This document shows positions 54,188 to 63,041 of a stretch of DNA of 64,000 nucleotides, piece by piece (the stretch's first letter is position 1; the number at the start of each line of letters is the position of its first letter). A program made the position numbers and the translations under genes. The notes beneath the pieces are model-generated. The model did no database searches. It was not told where the DNA came from and saw only the letters and a program-made list of their open reading frames with translations. This stretch comes from Bifidobacterium colobi (GTDB lineage: Bacteria; Actinomycetota; Actinomycetes; Actinomycetales; Bifidobacteriaceae): positions 1 to 64,000 of the forward strand of contig NZ_JAFEJU010000009.1 of NCBI RefSeq assembly GCF_018555455.1. Direction: 5' to 3'.

Positions 54188-55450
54188 TCACTGGGCGGCT
54201 TCGATGTCCTTGTTGGCCTTGTCCACAGCGGTCTTGAGCACATCGTTCTCAGAGGTCTGGCCGAGGATGTAGGCGTTGATCTGGTTGTACAGGTCGAAGG
54301 TCGGGGTGGACGCCACGGTGGTGTAGCCGAACTTGCCCTGCTCAGCAGCCTCGGTGAAGGCGTCCCAGTTGCTCGGACCATGCTTGCCCTGAATCTGGTA
54401 GTCGCCCTTGTCGCCGATGGACTTGAACGGGGAGATGTTGGCGTTGGCCTTCTCAAGGGCGACCTGGCCCTTTTCGCTCATCATCCACTTGAGGAACTTG
54501 TAGGCAGCGGTCTTGTGCTTGGAGGAAGAGGAGACGGCGAAGAAGGAGGTGTGCAAGGAGTCGTAGTCCTGGCCATCCGGTGCGGCCGGCATCGGAGCGA
54601 TATCCCAGTTGAAGTCGACATCCTTGTAGGTGTTGGCGATCAGCCAGCTACCACCGAGAGTCATGGCAGCCTGGCCTGCGGCGAACAGGTCGGAGACCTT
54701 GGAGCCGGAAGACGGAGCAGGCTGGACCTTGAGTTCGTTGGTCATCTTGTTCTGGTATTCGAGAGCGGCCTTCAGACCCTTACCCAAGGAAAGTTTTCCG
54801 TCCTTGACCACAGCGTCACCGCCCTGGCCTGCCAGCGAGTACCACACACCGTTGAAGCTCGGAGCATCGGAGCCCCACTGAGTGGTCTGGCCGCCCTCGG
54901 TCTTGGTGAGCTTCTGCGCAGCGGCAGCGTAATCATCCCAAGTCCAGTCAGCGGTCGGGTAGGCGACACCTGCGGCATCGAACATATCCTTGTTGTAGTA
55001 CATGATCTCGGTGGCCATGCCCTGGGAAAGGCCATAGTAGCCATCCACATCGTCGGCGATGCCCTTGATGGCAGGCAGGAAGTCATCGGTCTTGACACCC
55101 ATGTCACCCAGCTTGTCATCGAGCTTGTCGATCACGCCGTTCTTGGCGTAGCGCACGTAATCGGCTTCCTGCAGCAGCATCACGTCAGGAGCGTTGTTGC
55201 CAAGAATCATCTGGTTGATCTTGGTGTTGTAGGAGTCGCCGGGAACCTTGACTTCCTTGAGCTGAATGTCCGGATTGTCCTTCTTGAACTCCTCAAGTAC
55301 CGGGAAAGTGTCCCAGTAGGAGAAGGTCAGGGTGTTGTCGTCCGACTGAGAAGCCGTGCCGCTACCGCATGCCGCCATTGCTCCAAGCGATGCGATGGCC
55401 GCCACCGCGGCCACAATCTTCTTGGCGCCACTGCGCAAACGAACGTTCAT
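54188..55450 (-). CDS. ABC sugar-binding lipoprotein (family 1)
   Basis: 420 residues. The signal peptide ends in the lipobox LGAMAAC. The mature part is a family-1 sugar-binding protein (LTFSYWDTFPVLEEFKKDNPDIQL, DVMLLQEADYVRYAK, GMATEIMYYNKDMFDAAG). It heads the importer operon with two permeases and GH127 behind it. Its ligand is probably an arabinose-containing oligosaccharide released by the GH39 enzyme (inference from context). Confidence 0.93.
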   Translation of the reverse strand: MNVRLRSGAKKIVAAVAAIASLGAMAACGSGTASQSDDNTLTFSYWDTFPVLEEFKKDNPDIQLKEVKVPGDSYNTKINQMILGNNAPDVMLLQEADYVRYAKNGVIDKLDDKLGDMGVKTDDFLPAIKGIADDVDGYYGLSQGMATEIMYYNKDMFDAAGVAYPTADWTWDDYAAAAQKLTKTEGGQTTQWGSDAPSFNGVWYSLAGQGGDAVVKDGKLSLGKGLKAALEYQNKMTNELKVQPAPSSGSKVSDLFAAGQAAMTLGGSWLIANTYKDVDFNWDIAPMPAAPDGQDYDSLHTSFFAVSSSSKHKTAAYKFLKWMMSEKGQVALEKANANISPFKSIGDKGDYQIQGKHGPSNWDAFTEAAEQGKFGYTTVASTPTFDLYNQINAYILGQTSENDVLKTAVDKANKDIEAAQ

Positions 55451-55541
55451 GATGTTTCCTTTCTATGGTTCTGCCCGCTCTCTCGACCTTGAGTTTCACT
55501 CTGCGTTGAGGGTTTGGAAAGCAAGTAACTTCAGCATAAAA

Positions 55542-55551
55542 ATAACGTTTT
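55542..55551. promoter_or_regulatory. ATAACGTTTT operator-like site
   Basis: ATAACGTTTT lies 92 nt upstream of the binding-protein start in the divergent region. AACGTT-centred sites are typical for LacI-family repressors. It is repeated inverted at 54067-54076. Confidence 0.45.
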
Positions 55552-55575
55552 CGGATTGAACCTGATTTGCTTGGT

Positions 55576-55591
55576 TAGGAAAGTTTTCCTA
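55576..55591. promoter_or_regulatory. Candidate LacI operator at the regulator's own start
   Basis: TAGGAAAGTTTTCCTA (reverse TAGGAAAACTTTCCTA), a 16-bp near-perfect palindrome 11 nt before the GTG start of the LacI gene. A 15/16 match is found at 58939-58954 upstream of GH36. Binding here could control both the regulator and the divergent importer operon. Confidence 0.7.
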
Positions 55592-55601
55592 CAATGGCCA
55601 C

Positions 55602-56615
55602 GTGACAACTCGTGTTACCTTGCAAGATGTGGCCGATGCCGCCCATCTTTCTCTTGCCACAGCGTCAAAAGCACTGAATGGCACTGGGCATATCGCCGCA
55701 CATACCAGACGTTTAGTGCAAACCACCGCCCAGGAACTCGGCTATCAACAGCGAACAGCCGCAGAGAAGCGGATCGTACGCCAACAATCCGGGTTGATTG
55801 GTTTGGTGTCGGCTGATTTGGAAGGGCGTTTCTCCATGCCAGCCCTCGCCGGGGCGGAGGATACGCTCGGCGTGGCCAATCATGCGGTACTGCTCACGAA
55901 CTCCCGAGGCGATCCGCAAATCGAGCGGAACCATATCGATCAAATGGCGGCCCGCGGCGTTGATGGACTGCTGATTCTCGGCGGCGAGACCGATGCCCGG
56001 CCTCCAGTCAAACCCAGTACCGTATTGGGGATTCCCATTGTGTATGTGTATGCCCCGTCCACGGATCCAGCCGACAGCTCCATCACCGTGGATAACGGTC
56101 TGGCCGGGCAGGCCGCGATCAATCATCTACTGGGGCAAGGCCGCACGCATATCGCCATACTGGCTGGACCGGAATATTATGCGGCTACCAAAGATCGCGT
56201 CAAAGGTGCCGAACAGGCAATGGCGGAGGCCGGCTTGCGCTTTTCCGCACCTACCCGATACGGCAACTGGCATGAATCATGGGGACGCGTGGCCACCAAC
56301 CTGCTTATTGAGTCCGGCGAGCAGGTGGACGGCCTCTACTGTTTGAACGATATGTTGGCTCGCGGTGCAATCGAATCATTCTTGGAGCATGGTATTCGGG
56401 TGCCTGAGGATGTGGCGGTGATCGGTCACGATAATTGGTCCGTAACCGCCACGGAATGCCGCATCCCCATCACTACGTTCGATAACAACATGCGCGAAAT
56501 GGGGCGCAAGGCCGCACGCATGCTGCTTTCAGCCATCAAAGGTCGCCCGCAACGCGGTATGACCTTGATGGATTGTTCGCTGATCATCCGCGAATCGACC
56601 GTCTCGAAGCGCTAG
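55602..56615 (+). CDS. LacI-family repressor of the glycan locus
   Basis: 337 residues, standard length. HTH VTLQDVADAAHLSLATASKALNGTGHI, then a type I periplasmic-binding-like ligand domain (LIGLVSADLEGRFSMPALAGAEDTL). The start is GTG 55602; AGGAAA of the operator lies about 20 nt upstream and an overlapping three-codon ATG frame ends on it, so translation may be unusual. Divergent from the importer operon and convergent with GH36, which shares its operator. Confidence 0.9.
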   Translation: MTTRVTLQDVADAAHLSLATASKALNGTGHIAAHTRRLVQTTAQELGYQQRTAAEKRIVRQQSGLIGLVSADLEGRFSMPALAGAEDTLGVANHAVLLTNSRGDPQIERNHIDQMAARGVDGLLILGGETDARPPVKPSTVLGIPIVYVYAPSTDPADSSITVDNGLAGQAAINHLLGQGRTHIAILAGPEYYAATKDRVKGAEQAMAEAGLRFSAPTRYGNWHESWGRVATNLLIESGEQVDGLYCLNDMLARGAIESFLEHGIRVPEDVAVIGHDNWSVTATECRIPITTFDNNMREMGRKAARMLLSAIKGRPQRGMTLMDCSLIIRESTVSKR

Positions 56616-56684
56616 GCACCAGACAAGACGGCCTCGCGAACGCCTGGGAGAGATCAGGACCTCCCCGAAACACCGCCTTTGCGG

Positions 56685-58805
56685 TCAGCGAGCGCTTACC
56701 GCAAAGGTCCGGGAGGCATACTCCCCGACCGGCACATCCACGTGCAATATGCCGGACTGCGCATCCCAGCTTGTCCGCCACGGCTCCAGCCCGTCCTTCT
56801 CGGTTGGAAAGACGGGGGTTACCGACACTTCACGCCCTTGGAATTGCGGCAATCGCAGCGCGCTTTGCGAGCAGAACGGGTCGCGCGCCCATACGGTAAT
56901 CAACGCGTCGCCTTGGGCGGTGTTCAGGCCAAGCGCCACGACCACGTCATCCCACTTCGGCAATCCCAGCGGCCAGAACGGCGTGGATTGGCCAATCACC
57001 GGCTGCACATGTGCTTTATAGGCTTTGATGCCGGATTCGACGAGCGTATGTTGTGCTTCATTCATCCGGTTCAGGTAGCCGGAGAGGAAGAAGCGCCCCA
57101 AGAACGTGGTGTTGATGTTGAATGCCGTGGTTTCCGTATCCATGTCGGACTGCGGGTACGCCCAGCTGGCCGCCTGTTCGGGCAGCATCATCATGGGTGC
57201 AGCAGCCGCAATGGCAGGGTACAGCATCCAATCCTGCTGGTCGGAGGTGGATTGCACTTGGAAGCGGCTGAGCTGTGCGAAGTCCTCGCGCATGCCACCG
57301 GATGAGCAGTTTTCGATGATGAGGTCCGGGTATCGCTGGTACAGGGAATCAATCCAAGCGCTGTAGGCGCGATTATGGCCGAGCAGGCCATCGCCATCAC
57401 TGTCGGATTGGTAGTCGGTGCCGGCACCTGGGGAAACGTTGTAATCGAACTTGAAGTAGCCGATGCCATACTCCTTGACCAAGCGATCGATCACCGAGTC
57501 AAGGTGGGCGCGGGCCGCATCGTCGCGCAAATCAAGCAGATAGCGATCCTGTTCCACCACGCGCTGGCCATGACGCTGGAAGAACGCGGAATCCGGCAGC
57601 CTGTCAGCCATCGGGCTCTGCACGCCGATGACCTCCGGTTCAATCCAAATGCCTGGAATCATGCCTTCGGCACGAATGGCGTCAATGACTTCGGTGATGC
57701 CGTTCGGGAAACGCTTTTTCGAGGGCAGCCATTCACCCACCGAAGGCCACCAGTTGCCGGTATCGTCATACCAACCGCAGTCGATGACGAAAATTTCAAT
57801 GCCCACTTCGGCGGCCGCCTTGATGAGCGGCAGTTCCTTTGCGGTGGTCGGGTCACCGTAAATGGTGTTCATGTAATCGTTGAACACCACGCTCGGATGC
57901 GCATTGTCCTTATGTGGCAGGCGGAAGGCGCGGCGGTACTTGGTCAGTGCGGTTATGGCTCCATCGAATGTGCCGGCGAGCGCAAACGAAGCCGGTACGG
58001 AGGTGAATGTTTCACCTGATTGCAGCACTTTCTCCCAAGCGTGATTCTCACTGGTCGGGCCGGAAAGCGCCACGCCGCCGTCCGTGGTGTCGTCGTGGAT
58101 CTCCCACCGCCATGCGCCGTTATGCTCGATTTGGAATACCCAAGTCAGACCGAATCGTTGTGATTCCAAGATGCCGAGTGGCGCGACCATGCCGGTGGAC
58201 CAAGTACCGGTGGAGATTTTCGCGTACTCCTGACGAGAATCGACCGCGGTGATTTCCTGGCTGAATTTCGGCAGCAGATCGCGTACCTTGTTGCTGCTCC
58301 ACCGGCCTTCGGCGAGCCAATCGAACCGGCTTTCATACAGTTGCCATGCGTCCAGATCGGCGTTCTGGCCAGCCGGAGCACCGAATTCACTGGTCCAACT
58401 GGTCACCGAATCAAGAATCGTTGGCTGGTCGCTACCCGAGTTGGTCACATCAACCCAAGTGCGCACCATCGGAGCACTGTCGGCGACCTCATAGTGCACA
58501 GCGACATCAAGATGATGCAGCGGATCGGCAAGTGCGATGGTCAGCGTATGGCGCCCACGTTCATCATCATTGGTAGCGGTGTGCGAACGGTAACGCAACG
58601 CCGATCCAATGACCGTATGCGTCAGTTTGTTGCAAGCGATGCGGTGGCCGGTACCCGTGGTCATTACATCCACAATCGGGATCCGTTGTTCAAACACGGC
58701 TTCCGACTCCCCCATACGAACGGATCGCATCGCTACGAAATCATTATCGTCATAATCAAAGGTCAGTGTTACAGCACCGGCATTCCAAGTAAAGGTTTGA
58801 GACAT
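56685..58805 (-). CDS. GH36-type alpha-galactosidase or related enzyme
   Basis: 706 residues from ATG 58805 (AGGAG seven bases upstream; an adjacent ATG at 58808 is possible). No signal peptide. The beta-sandwich N-domain leads to a barrel with FKFDYNVSPG (nucleophile Asp position) and LIIENCSSGGMREDFAQLSRFQ...TSDQQD (acid/base region). The family cleaves alpha-galactosides; some bifidobacterial members cleave beta-L-arabinopyranosides. Either would process a disaccharide freed by GH39. The operator at 58939-58954 is 134 nt upstream. Confidence 0.88.
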   Translation of the reverse strand: MSQTFTWNAGAVTLTFDYDDNDFVAMRSVRMGESEAVFEQRIPIVDVMTTGTGHRIACNKLTHTVIGSALRYRSHTATNDDERGRHTLTIALADPLHHLDVAVHYEVADSAPMVRTWVDVTNSGSDQPTILDSVTSWTSEFGAPAGQNADLDAWQLYESRFDWLAEGRWSSNKVRDLLPKFSQEITAVDSRQEYAKISTGTWSTGMVAPLGILESQRFGLTWVFQIEHNGAWRWEIHDDTTDGGVALSGPTSENHAWEKVLQSGETFTSVPASFALAGTFDGAITALTKYRRAFRLPHKDNAHPSVVFNDYMNTIYGDPTTAKELPLIKAAAEVGIEIFVIDCGWYDDTGNWWPSVGEWLPSKKRFPNGITEVIDAIRAEGMIPGIWIEPEVIGVQSPMADRLPDSAFFQRHGQRVVEQDRYLLDLRDDAARAHLDSVIDRLVKEYGIGYFKFDYNVSPGAGTDYQSDSDGDGLLGHNRAYSAWIDSLYQRYPDLIIENCSSGGMREDFAQLSRFQVQSTSDQQDWMLYPAIAAAAPMMMLPEQAASWAYPQSDMDTETTAFNINTTFLGRFFLSGYLNRMNEAQHTLVESGIKAYKAHVQPVIGQSTPFWPLGLPKWDDVVVALGLNTAQGDALITVWARDPFCSQSALRLPQFQGREVSVTPVFPTEKDGLEPWRTSWDAQSGILHVDVPVGEYASRTFAVSAR

Positions 58806-58938
58806 CATCGTGCTCCTGCTACTTATCGTTTCGTCATGCATCGTGCGCGCCGCATTGGCTGAATTTCGCTCGCCGCGTCATGCACTCATACCCATAGGCT
58901 ATCCATCCGGTTTTCGATGGAATCGGCATCATCGCTTG

Positions 58939-58954
58939 TAGGAAAACTTTCCTT
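58939..58954. promoter_or_regulatory. Candidate LacI operator upstream of GH36
   Basis: TAGGAAAACTTTCCTT matches the site at 55576-55591 (reverse strand) in 15 of 16 positions. It is 134 nt before the GH36 start. The rest of 58806-59154 holds no gene that I can support. Confidence 0.7.
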
Positions 58955-59157
58955 GGGGAGCGTTCATGCGCAACCAATGCGCGCATCGGCGTCCTGTGTG
59001 CGCCATTTTCCGCACACCATCAGATGCCCAGCCAACACTCCCGGACAACCACACACCCTAAGCAGAAACGCCTTATTACCTAGCTTTTGTAACGAACTAC
59101 GTCTATGCTGAAAGCACCATGATGGCACAGAAGCCATCCCAACGAAGGGGGACCATG

Positions 59158-59307
59158 ATGAATCGTACGCATACACACAAGGTGCTGTTGTGCAGCATAG
59201 CCGGATGCACTCACGAGGCAGAAGAGGCGGGGATGTGCAACATGCATTTCACGTCCGCATTGGTGCACGGGGCGCTGCAATACTCCTCTCGCCCGGCGCA
59301 CAGCTGA
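59158..59307 (+). CDS. 49-residue Cys/His-rich small protein
   Basis: ATG 59158, with AAGGGGG six to seven bases upstream; an ATG three bases earlier is also possible. The core LLCSIAGCTHEAEEAGMCNMHF has a C-x4-C-x9-C-x2-H layout, the pattern of small treble-clef-like zinc motifs (CxxxGC..A..GLC..H). It may bind zinc and nucleic acid. It is isolated, between GH36 and palindrome copy 3. Function unknown. Confidence 0.6.
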   Translation: MNRTHTHKVLLCSIAGCTHEAEEAGMCNMHFTSALVHGALQYSSRPAHS

Positions 59308-59322
59308 CGCTCTTAATGCGCT

Positions 59323-59379
59323 AATGCTCCTGAATTTCTCTCACTGAGCGTCGCTCAGTGAGAGAAATTCAGGAGCATT
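59323..59379. repeat. TTTCTCTCACTGA palindrome, copy 3 (28-bp perfect stem)
   Basis: 59323-59350 is perfectly complementary to 59352-59379 with a single-base centre. Outer flank AATGCTCCTGAA is unique to this copy. Sits between convergent gene ends (small Cys/His protein and amino-acid permease). Confidence 0.9.
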
Positions 59380-59423
59380 GCCATCTTTGACGCGAGACCA
59401 GCGAATCAAGCTACCGCATCACA

Positions 59424-60953
59424 CTACCGGCCCAGCGCCGCCTTCAAATCACGGTTCTGGAAGCGGTCGTGCAGCAGGCAGTACCCGCCGAACACCACCA
59501 GCCACACCAAGCCGGCGATGGCGGAACCGCGCGTATCGTCCGCAAGGAACAGCGTGCAGTAGACAAACACGAAGAACGCAATCGCCAAAGTATTGAGCAC
59601 CTTCCAAGCCGGCATCACGAAGCCGTCGGCAATGAAGTCGGCGGAGCGACGGTACTTGCGGTGCGCCACCATTGTGAGCACGTAGATGAACACGATCACC
59701 GCGCTGGAGGCGGAAGCGAACAGCACGAACGCGCTGGAGATGCCGGGAATCGAATTAATCACCGGGGAAAGCAGAATCAGTGCGGCGGACACCAAGATCG
59801 CGCGTGCCGGAACCTGGCGCTTGGAGACCACACCGATCTTCTGGAATGTGGGCGATTCGGAGTCGGCGGCCAGCTGGTAGAGGTGGCGGCCGGCGGAGTA
59901 GAGCAGCGAGTTCAATGCGGACGAAGCCGCCGTGATCACCACGAAGAACACGAGCGCGGCCGCCCACTTGAGGCCGGCGTACTGGAACACCATGATGAAC
60001 GGGGAGGCGAAGGAGCCGTCCTTGTTCGGCTTGAACGTGGTCCACGGCACGATCGCCATAATGGCCAGCAGCGCGCCCACGTAGAAGATGAGCACACGGA
60101 TGATGATTTCGTTCACGGCCTTCGGCAACACCTTGCGCGGGTTCTGGGTTTCGGAGACGGTCACGCCCACGAACTCAATCATTTCGTAGGCATAGAACAC
60201 CATCTGGAAGCTCATCAGGAAGCTCAGCCAGCCGTTCGGCGCAATCGAGAAATTATTGGTGATGTTGTCGATTCCGGCGTGGCCTGCGGGCGAGACGCCA
60301 TCCTGTCCGGTGATCTGCACGGCGTCATAGTGGTAGCCGATCACCACCATCACCACGGCGGTGGCAATCATCGCGCAAATCAGCGTGATCTTGATCATCG
60401 AGAACCAGAATTCCGCCTCACCGAACGCTTTGACGGCAATCAGGTTGATGGTCACGAGCGCCGCGAGGAAGCACAGCTCAATCAGCCACTTCCAATGGCT
60501 GAGGTCCATGCCGAACGTGTCGAAGAACGTGATGAAATACGTCGAGACGGCCGTGATCTCGCTCATGCCGATGAGCACGAGCACGATCCAGTATGACCAA
60601 CCGGCGAATTTTCCCCATCCGTTGCCGAGGTAGCGGGTGATGAAGTTGATGAACGTGTGCTGGCTCGGGTCGCGGTACATCAGCTCGCCGATGGCACGCA
60701 TCAGCAGGAACATGATGATGCCCACGCCGATGTACACGAACACGATGCTCGGGCCAGTCAGCGCGATCGACTTGCCGGAGCCCAGGAACAGGCCGGTGCC
60801 GATGGTGCCGCCGATGGCGATGAACTGTACGTGGCGATTATTCAGACCGCGGGCCATCTCATTGTCGTGGTCCAAGCTTTCCACGGATTTCAGCTCGCCA
60901 GAACCGCTGCCCGGAGCGTTTGCCGCGCTAGCGGCTGTTTTCGATTCGACCAT
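59424..60953 (-). CDS. Amino-acid permease (APC superfamily, AAT-type), gene 1
   Basis: 509 residues, about twelve helices. A cytoplasmic N-terminus precedes the signature GLNNRHVQFIAIGGTIGTGLFLGSG, the unwound helix-1 substrate site of the AAT family. MFYAYEMIEFVGVTVSETQNPRKVLPKA is the conserved helix 6 region. Imports amino acids with protons. Substrate unknown. Divergent from a second permease, with a shared 400-nt regulatory gap. Confidence 0.9.
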   Translation of the reverse strand: MVESKTAASAANAPGSGSGELKSVESLDHDNEMARGLNNRHVQFIAIGGTIGTGLFLGSGKSIALTGPSIVFVYIGVGIIMFLLMRAIGELMYRDPSQHTFINFITRYLGNGWGKFAGWSYWIVLVLIGMSEITAVSTYFITFFDTFGMDLSHWKWLIELCFLAALVTINLIAVKAFGEAEFWFSMIKITLICAMIATAVVMVVIGYHYDAVQITGQDGVSPAGHAGIDNITNNFSIAPNGWLSFLMSFQMVFYAYEMIEFVGVTVSETQNPRKVLPKAVNEIIIRVLIFYVGALLAIMAIVPWTTFKPNKDGSFASPFIMVFQYAGLKWAAALVFFVVITAASSALNSLLYSAGRHLYQLAADSESPTFQKIGVVSKRQVPARAILVSAALILLSPVINSIPGISSAFVLFASASSAVIVFIYVLTMVAHRKYRRSADFIADGFVMPAWKVLNTLAIAFFVFVYCTLFLADDTRGSAIAGLVWLVVFGGYCLLHDRFQNRDLKAALGR

Positions 60954-61002
60954 GCGTATTATCTCTTCCTGGCTTTTCCAGCCTCACCCGCTTGTTCAAT
61001 GC

Positions 61003-61118
61003 AAGTTCAAACTGTAGCACTATGCTGTTTACCAAAGCGATACACAAGTTCAAACAGCGATATCGCCCTACAGTCACCCATCAAAAAAGTTCAATTTACG
61101 CTGCTGAAAATTGAACTT
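61003..61118. promoter_or_regulatory. Four AAGTTCAA sites between two permease genes
   Basis: AAGTTCAA at 61003-61010, 61046-61053 and 61087-61094, and inverted TTGAACTT at 61111-61118; the last two form an inverted repeat with extended AAA..TTT flanks. All lie in the divergent promoter region of the two amino-acid permeases. This suggests a shared regulator, not identified. Confidence 0.6.
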
Positions 61119-61251
61119 TTGCAGCCGGCGGCACTGGCCGCACTTGCTGCAGCAGTGCGACTGTCCATAACAAGCCACATCAGCGCGACATCGTAATGAA
61201 TCCGGCTTACAATGACCCCCATTGCGCATTCTGGCGAACCTTGCACGCGCG

Positions 61252-61296
61252 CATATGTGCGGCATATGTACGGCATATGCACGGCATATGTGCGCG
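61252..61296. repeat. 11-nt CATATG ladder upstream of permease 2
   Basis: CATATG occurs at 61252, 61263, 61274 and 61285, exactly 11 bp apart, separated by TGCGG, TACGG and CACGG. It ends about 65 nt before the permease 2 start. The remaining part of 60954-61353 has no gene. Confidence 0.85.
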
Positions 61297-61353
61297 TGCA
61301 GAGTCAGCCTATGTCTGCGCGCGTATGAGCACTGAGAGAAACAGGGAATCATC

Positions 61354-62832
61354 ATGAGTACGAATGAAGCGCCCAGCACCAAGCCGCGCGAAACCGACGA
61401 CGTGCCGGTGCCGGCCACACTGCGCAAGTCATTGAAAAACCGTCACATTCAGCTGATTGCGCTCGGCGGCGCCATCGGCACCGGCCTGTTCTACGGCTCC
61501 AGCGAATCCATCGCGCTGGCCGGCCCGTCCATCCTGCTGGCCTACCTGATTGGCGGCTTCGCCATCTTTATGATTGTGCGCGCGCTTTCGGAAATGTCGG
61601 TCGAAGATCCGAAGGCCGGTGCGTTCAGCTACTATGCCACCCGTTACTGGTCCAAGCGTGCCGGCTTCATCTCCGGCTGGAACTACTGGTTCAACTACAT
61701 TCTGGTCTCCATGGTGGAGCTGGCCGTGGTGGGTTCGTTCGTCAACTATTGGTGGCCGGCGATTCCGACGTGGGTGTCCGCGGCCGTGTTCCTCGTGCTG
61801 ATCACCGCTGCGAACCTGCTGGGCGTCTCCAAGTTCGGCGAGTTTGAGTTCTGGTTCGCCATCATCAAGATCGTGGCCGTGATCGCCATGATTATCGGCG
61901 GCCTTGCGGTGATCGTGTTCGCGCTGCCTACCGCTTCCGGCATCAAGGCGAGCTTCGCCAACTGGTTCACCGTGGGCGGCGGCTTCTTCCCGAACGGCCT
62001 GATGGGCCGCGCTTCCGACGGCTCCTGGACCGGCCTCTTGATGGCTCTGGTCGTGGTGATGTTCAGCTTCGGCGGCACCGAGCTCATCGGCATCACTGCA
62101 GGCGAGACTGAGGACCCGCGCACCACGATTCCGCGCGCCACCAACGACATCATTTGGCGAATCCTCGTCTTCTATATCGGCGCTCTCGGTGTGATCATGG
62201 CCGTGGTGCCATGGAACACCATCGACGGCAAGTCCAGCCCGTTCGTGCAGATCTTCGACTCCGTGGGCATTCACGCAGCGGCCGCCATTTTGAACTTCGT
62301 GTGCCTCACCGCTGTGATGAGCGTGTACAACTCCGGCCTGTACGCCAACTCCCGCATGCTGTACTCGCTGGCCAAGCAGAACAATGCGCCGGCATATCTG
62401 GGTCGACTCAACAAGCGCGGCGTGCCGGTGGCCGGTGTGCTGACTTCCGCGGTGATTACCGCAATCGCCGTCGTGGTGGTATTCGTCTGGCCTGAGTTCG
62501 CGTTCAACTATCTGATGTCGATCGCCACAATCGCCGGCATTATCAACTGGACGATGATCATGTTCACCGAAATGAAGTTCCGCAAGGTGGTTGCCGCCGG
62601 CGGCGCTCCTGAGGATACTGAACTCGCCGGCAAGTCCGGTCAGGAAGCACTGGATGCGATTCACTTCAAGCTGCCGTTCGCCAAGGTGACGCCGTGGGTG
62701 GTGCTGGCGTTCCTGGCGCTCGTGGTGGTGCTGATGTGCTTTTCCGCCAGCTACCGCGTGGCCGTGATCGCCGGCGTGATTTGGCTGGCCATCCTGTTCG
62801 TGGCGTATCAGCTGACGCAGGCCAAGAAGTAG
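61354..62832 (+). CDS. Amino-acid permease (APC superfamily, AAT-type), gene 2
   Basis: 492 residues. LKNRHIQLIALGGAIGTGLFYGSSESIALAGPS is the AAT helix-1 signature; FSFGGTELIGITAGETEDPRTTIPRA is the helix 6 region. About twelve helices. Paralogous to gene 1 but clearly different, so a different amino-acid range is likely. The ATG at 61354 follows a purine-rich stretch (GAGAGAAACAGGGAATC). Confidence 0.9.
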   Translation: MSTNEAPSTKPRETDDVPVPATLRKSLKNRHIQLIALGGAIGTGLFYGSSESIALAGPSILLAYLIGGFAIFMIVRALSEMSVEDPKAGAFSYYATRYWSKRAGFISGWNYWFNYILVSMVELAVVGSFVNYWWPAIPTWVSAAVFLVLITAANLLGVSKFGEFEFWFAIIKIVAVIAMIIGGLAVIVFALPTASGIKASFANWFTVGGGFFPNGLMGRASDGSWTGLLMALVVVMFSFGGTELIGITAGETEDPRTTIPRATNDIIWRILVFYIGALGVIMAVVPWNTIDGKSSPFVQIFDSVGIHAAAAILNFVCLTAVMSVYNSGLYANSRMLYSLAKQNNAPAYLGRLNKRGVPVAGVLTSAVITAIAVVVVFVWPEFAFNYLMSIATIAGIINWTMIMFTEMKFRKVVAAGGAPEDTELAGKSGQEALDAIHFKLPFAKVTPWVVLAFLALVVVLMCFSASYRVAVIAGVIWLAILFVAYQLTQAKK

Positions 62833-62885
62833 CGCGTAGGCAGTGCGCCATCCCGTCATCCACTTCCGTTTCGGTTTCGTTTTCC

Positions 62886-62938
62886 TTTTCCGGAATTTCT
62901 CTCACTGAGCTCCTCTCAGTGAGAGAAATTCCGGAAAA
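62886..62938. repeat. TTTCTCTCACTGA palindrome, copy 4 (24-bp perfect stem)
   Basis: 62886-62909 pairs perfectly with 62915-62938, loop CTCCT. Outer flank TTTTCCGG is private. Located 54 nt after permease 2. Confidence 0.9.
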
Positions 62939-62980
62939 CGATACCCCTTACCCCGCCGCCCTCCTCGGCTCTCACCCCTT

Positions 62981-63029
62981 TTCCCGAATTTCTCTCGCTA
63001 AGCACTGGTCAGTGAGAGAAATTCGGGAA
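62981..63029. repeat. TTTCTCTCACTGA palindrome, copy 5 (degenerate)
   Basis: TTCCCGAATTTCTCTCGCT (62981-62999) pairs with the arm ending TTCGGGAA at 63029. One arm has drifted (CGCTAAG versus CACTGAC). Just before the stop of the convergent last gene; copies 4 and 5 stand side by side. Confidence 0.8.
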
Positions 63030-63041
63030 GAGACTGCTGAA

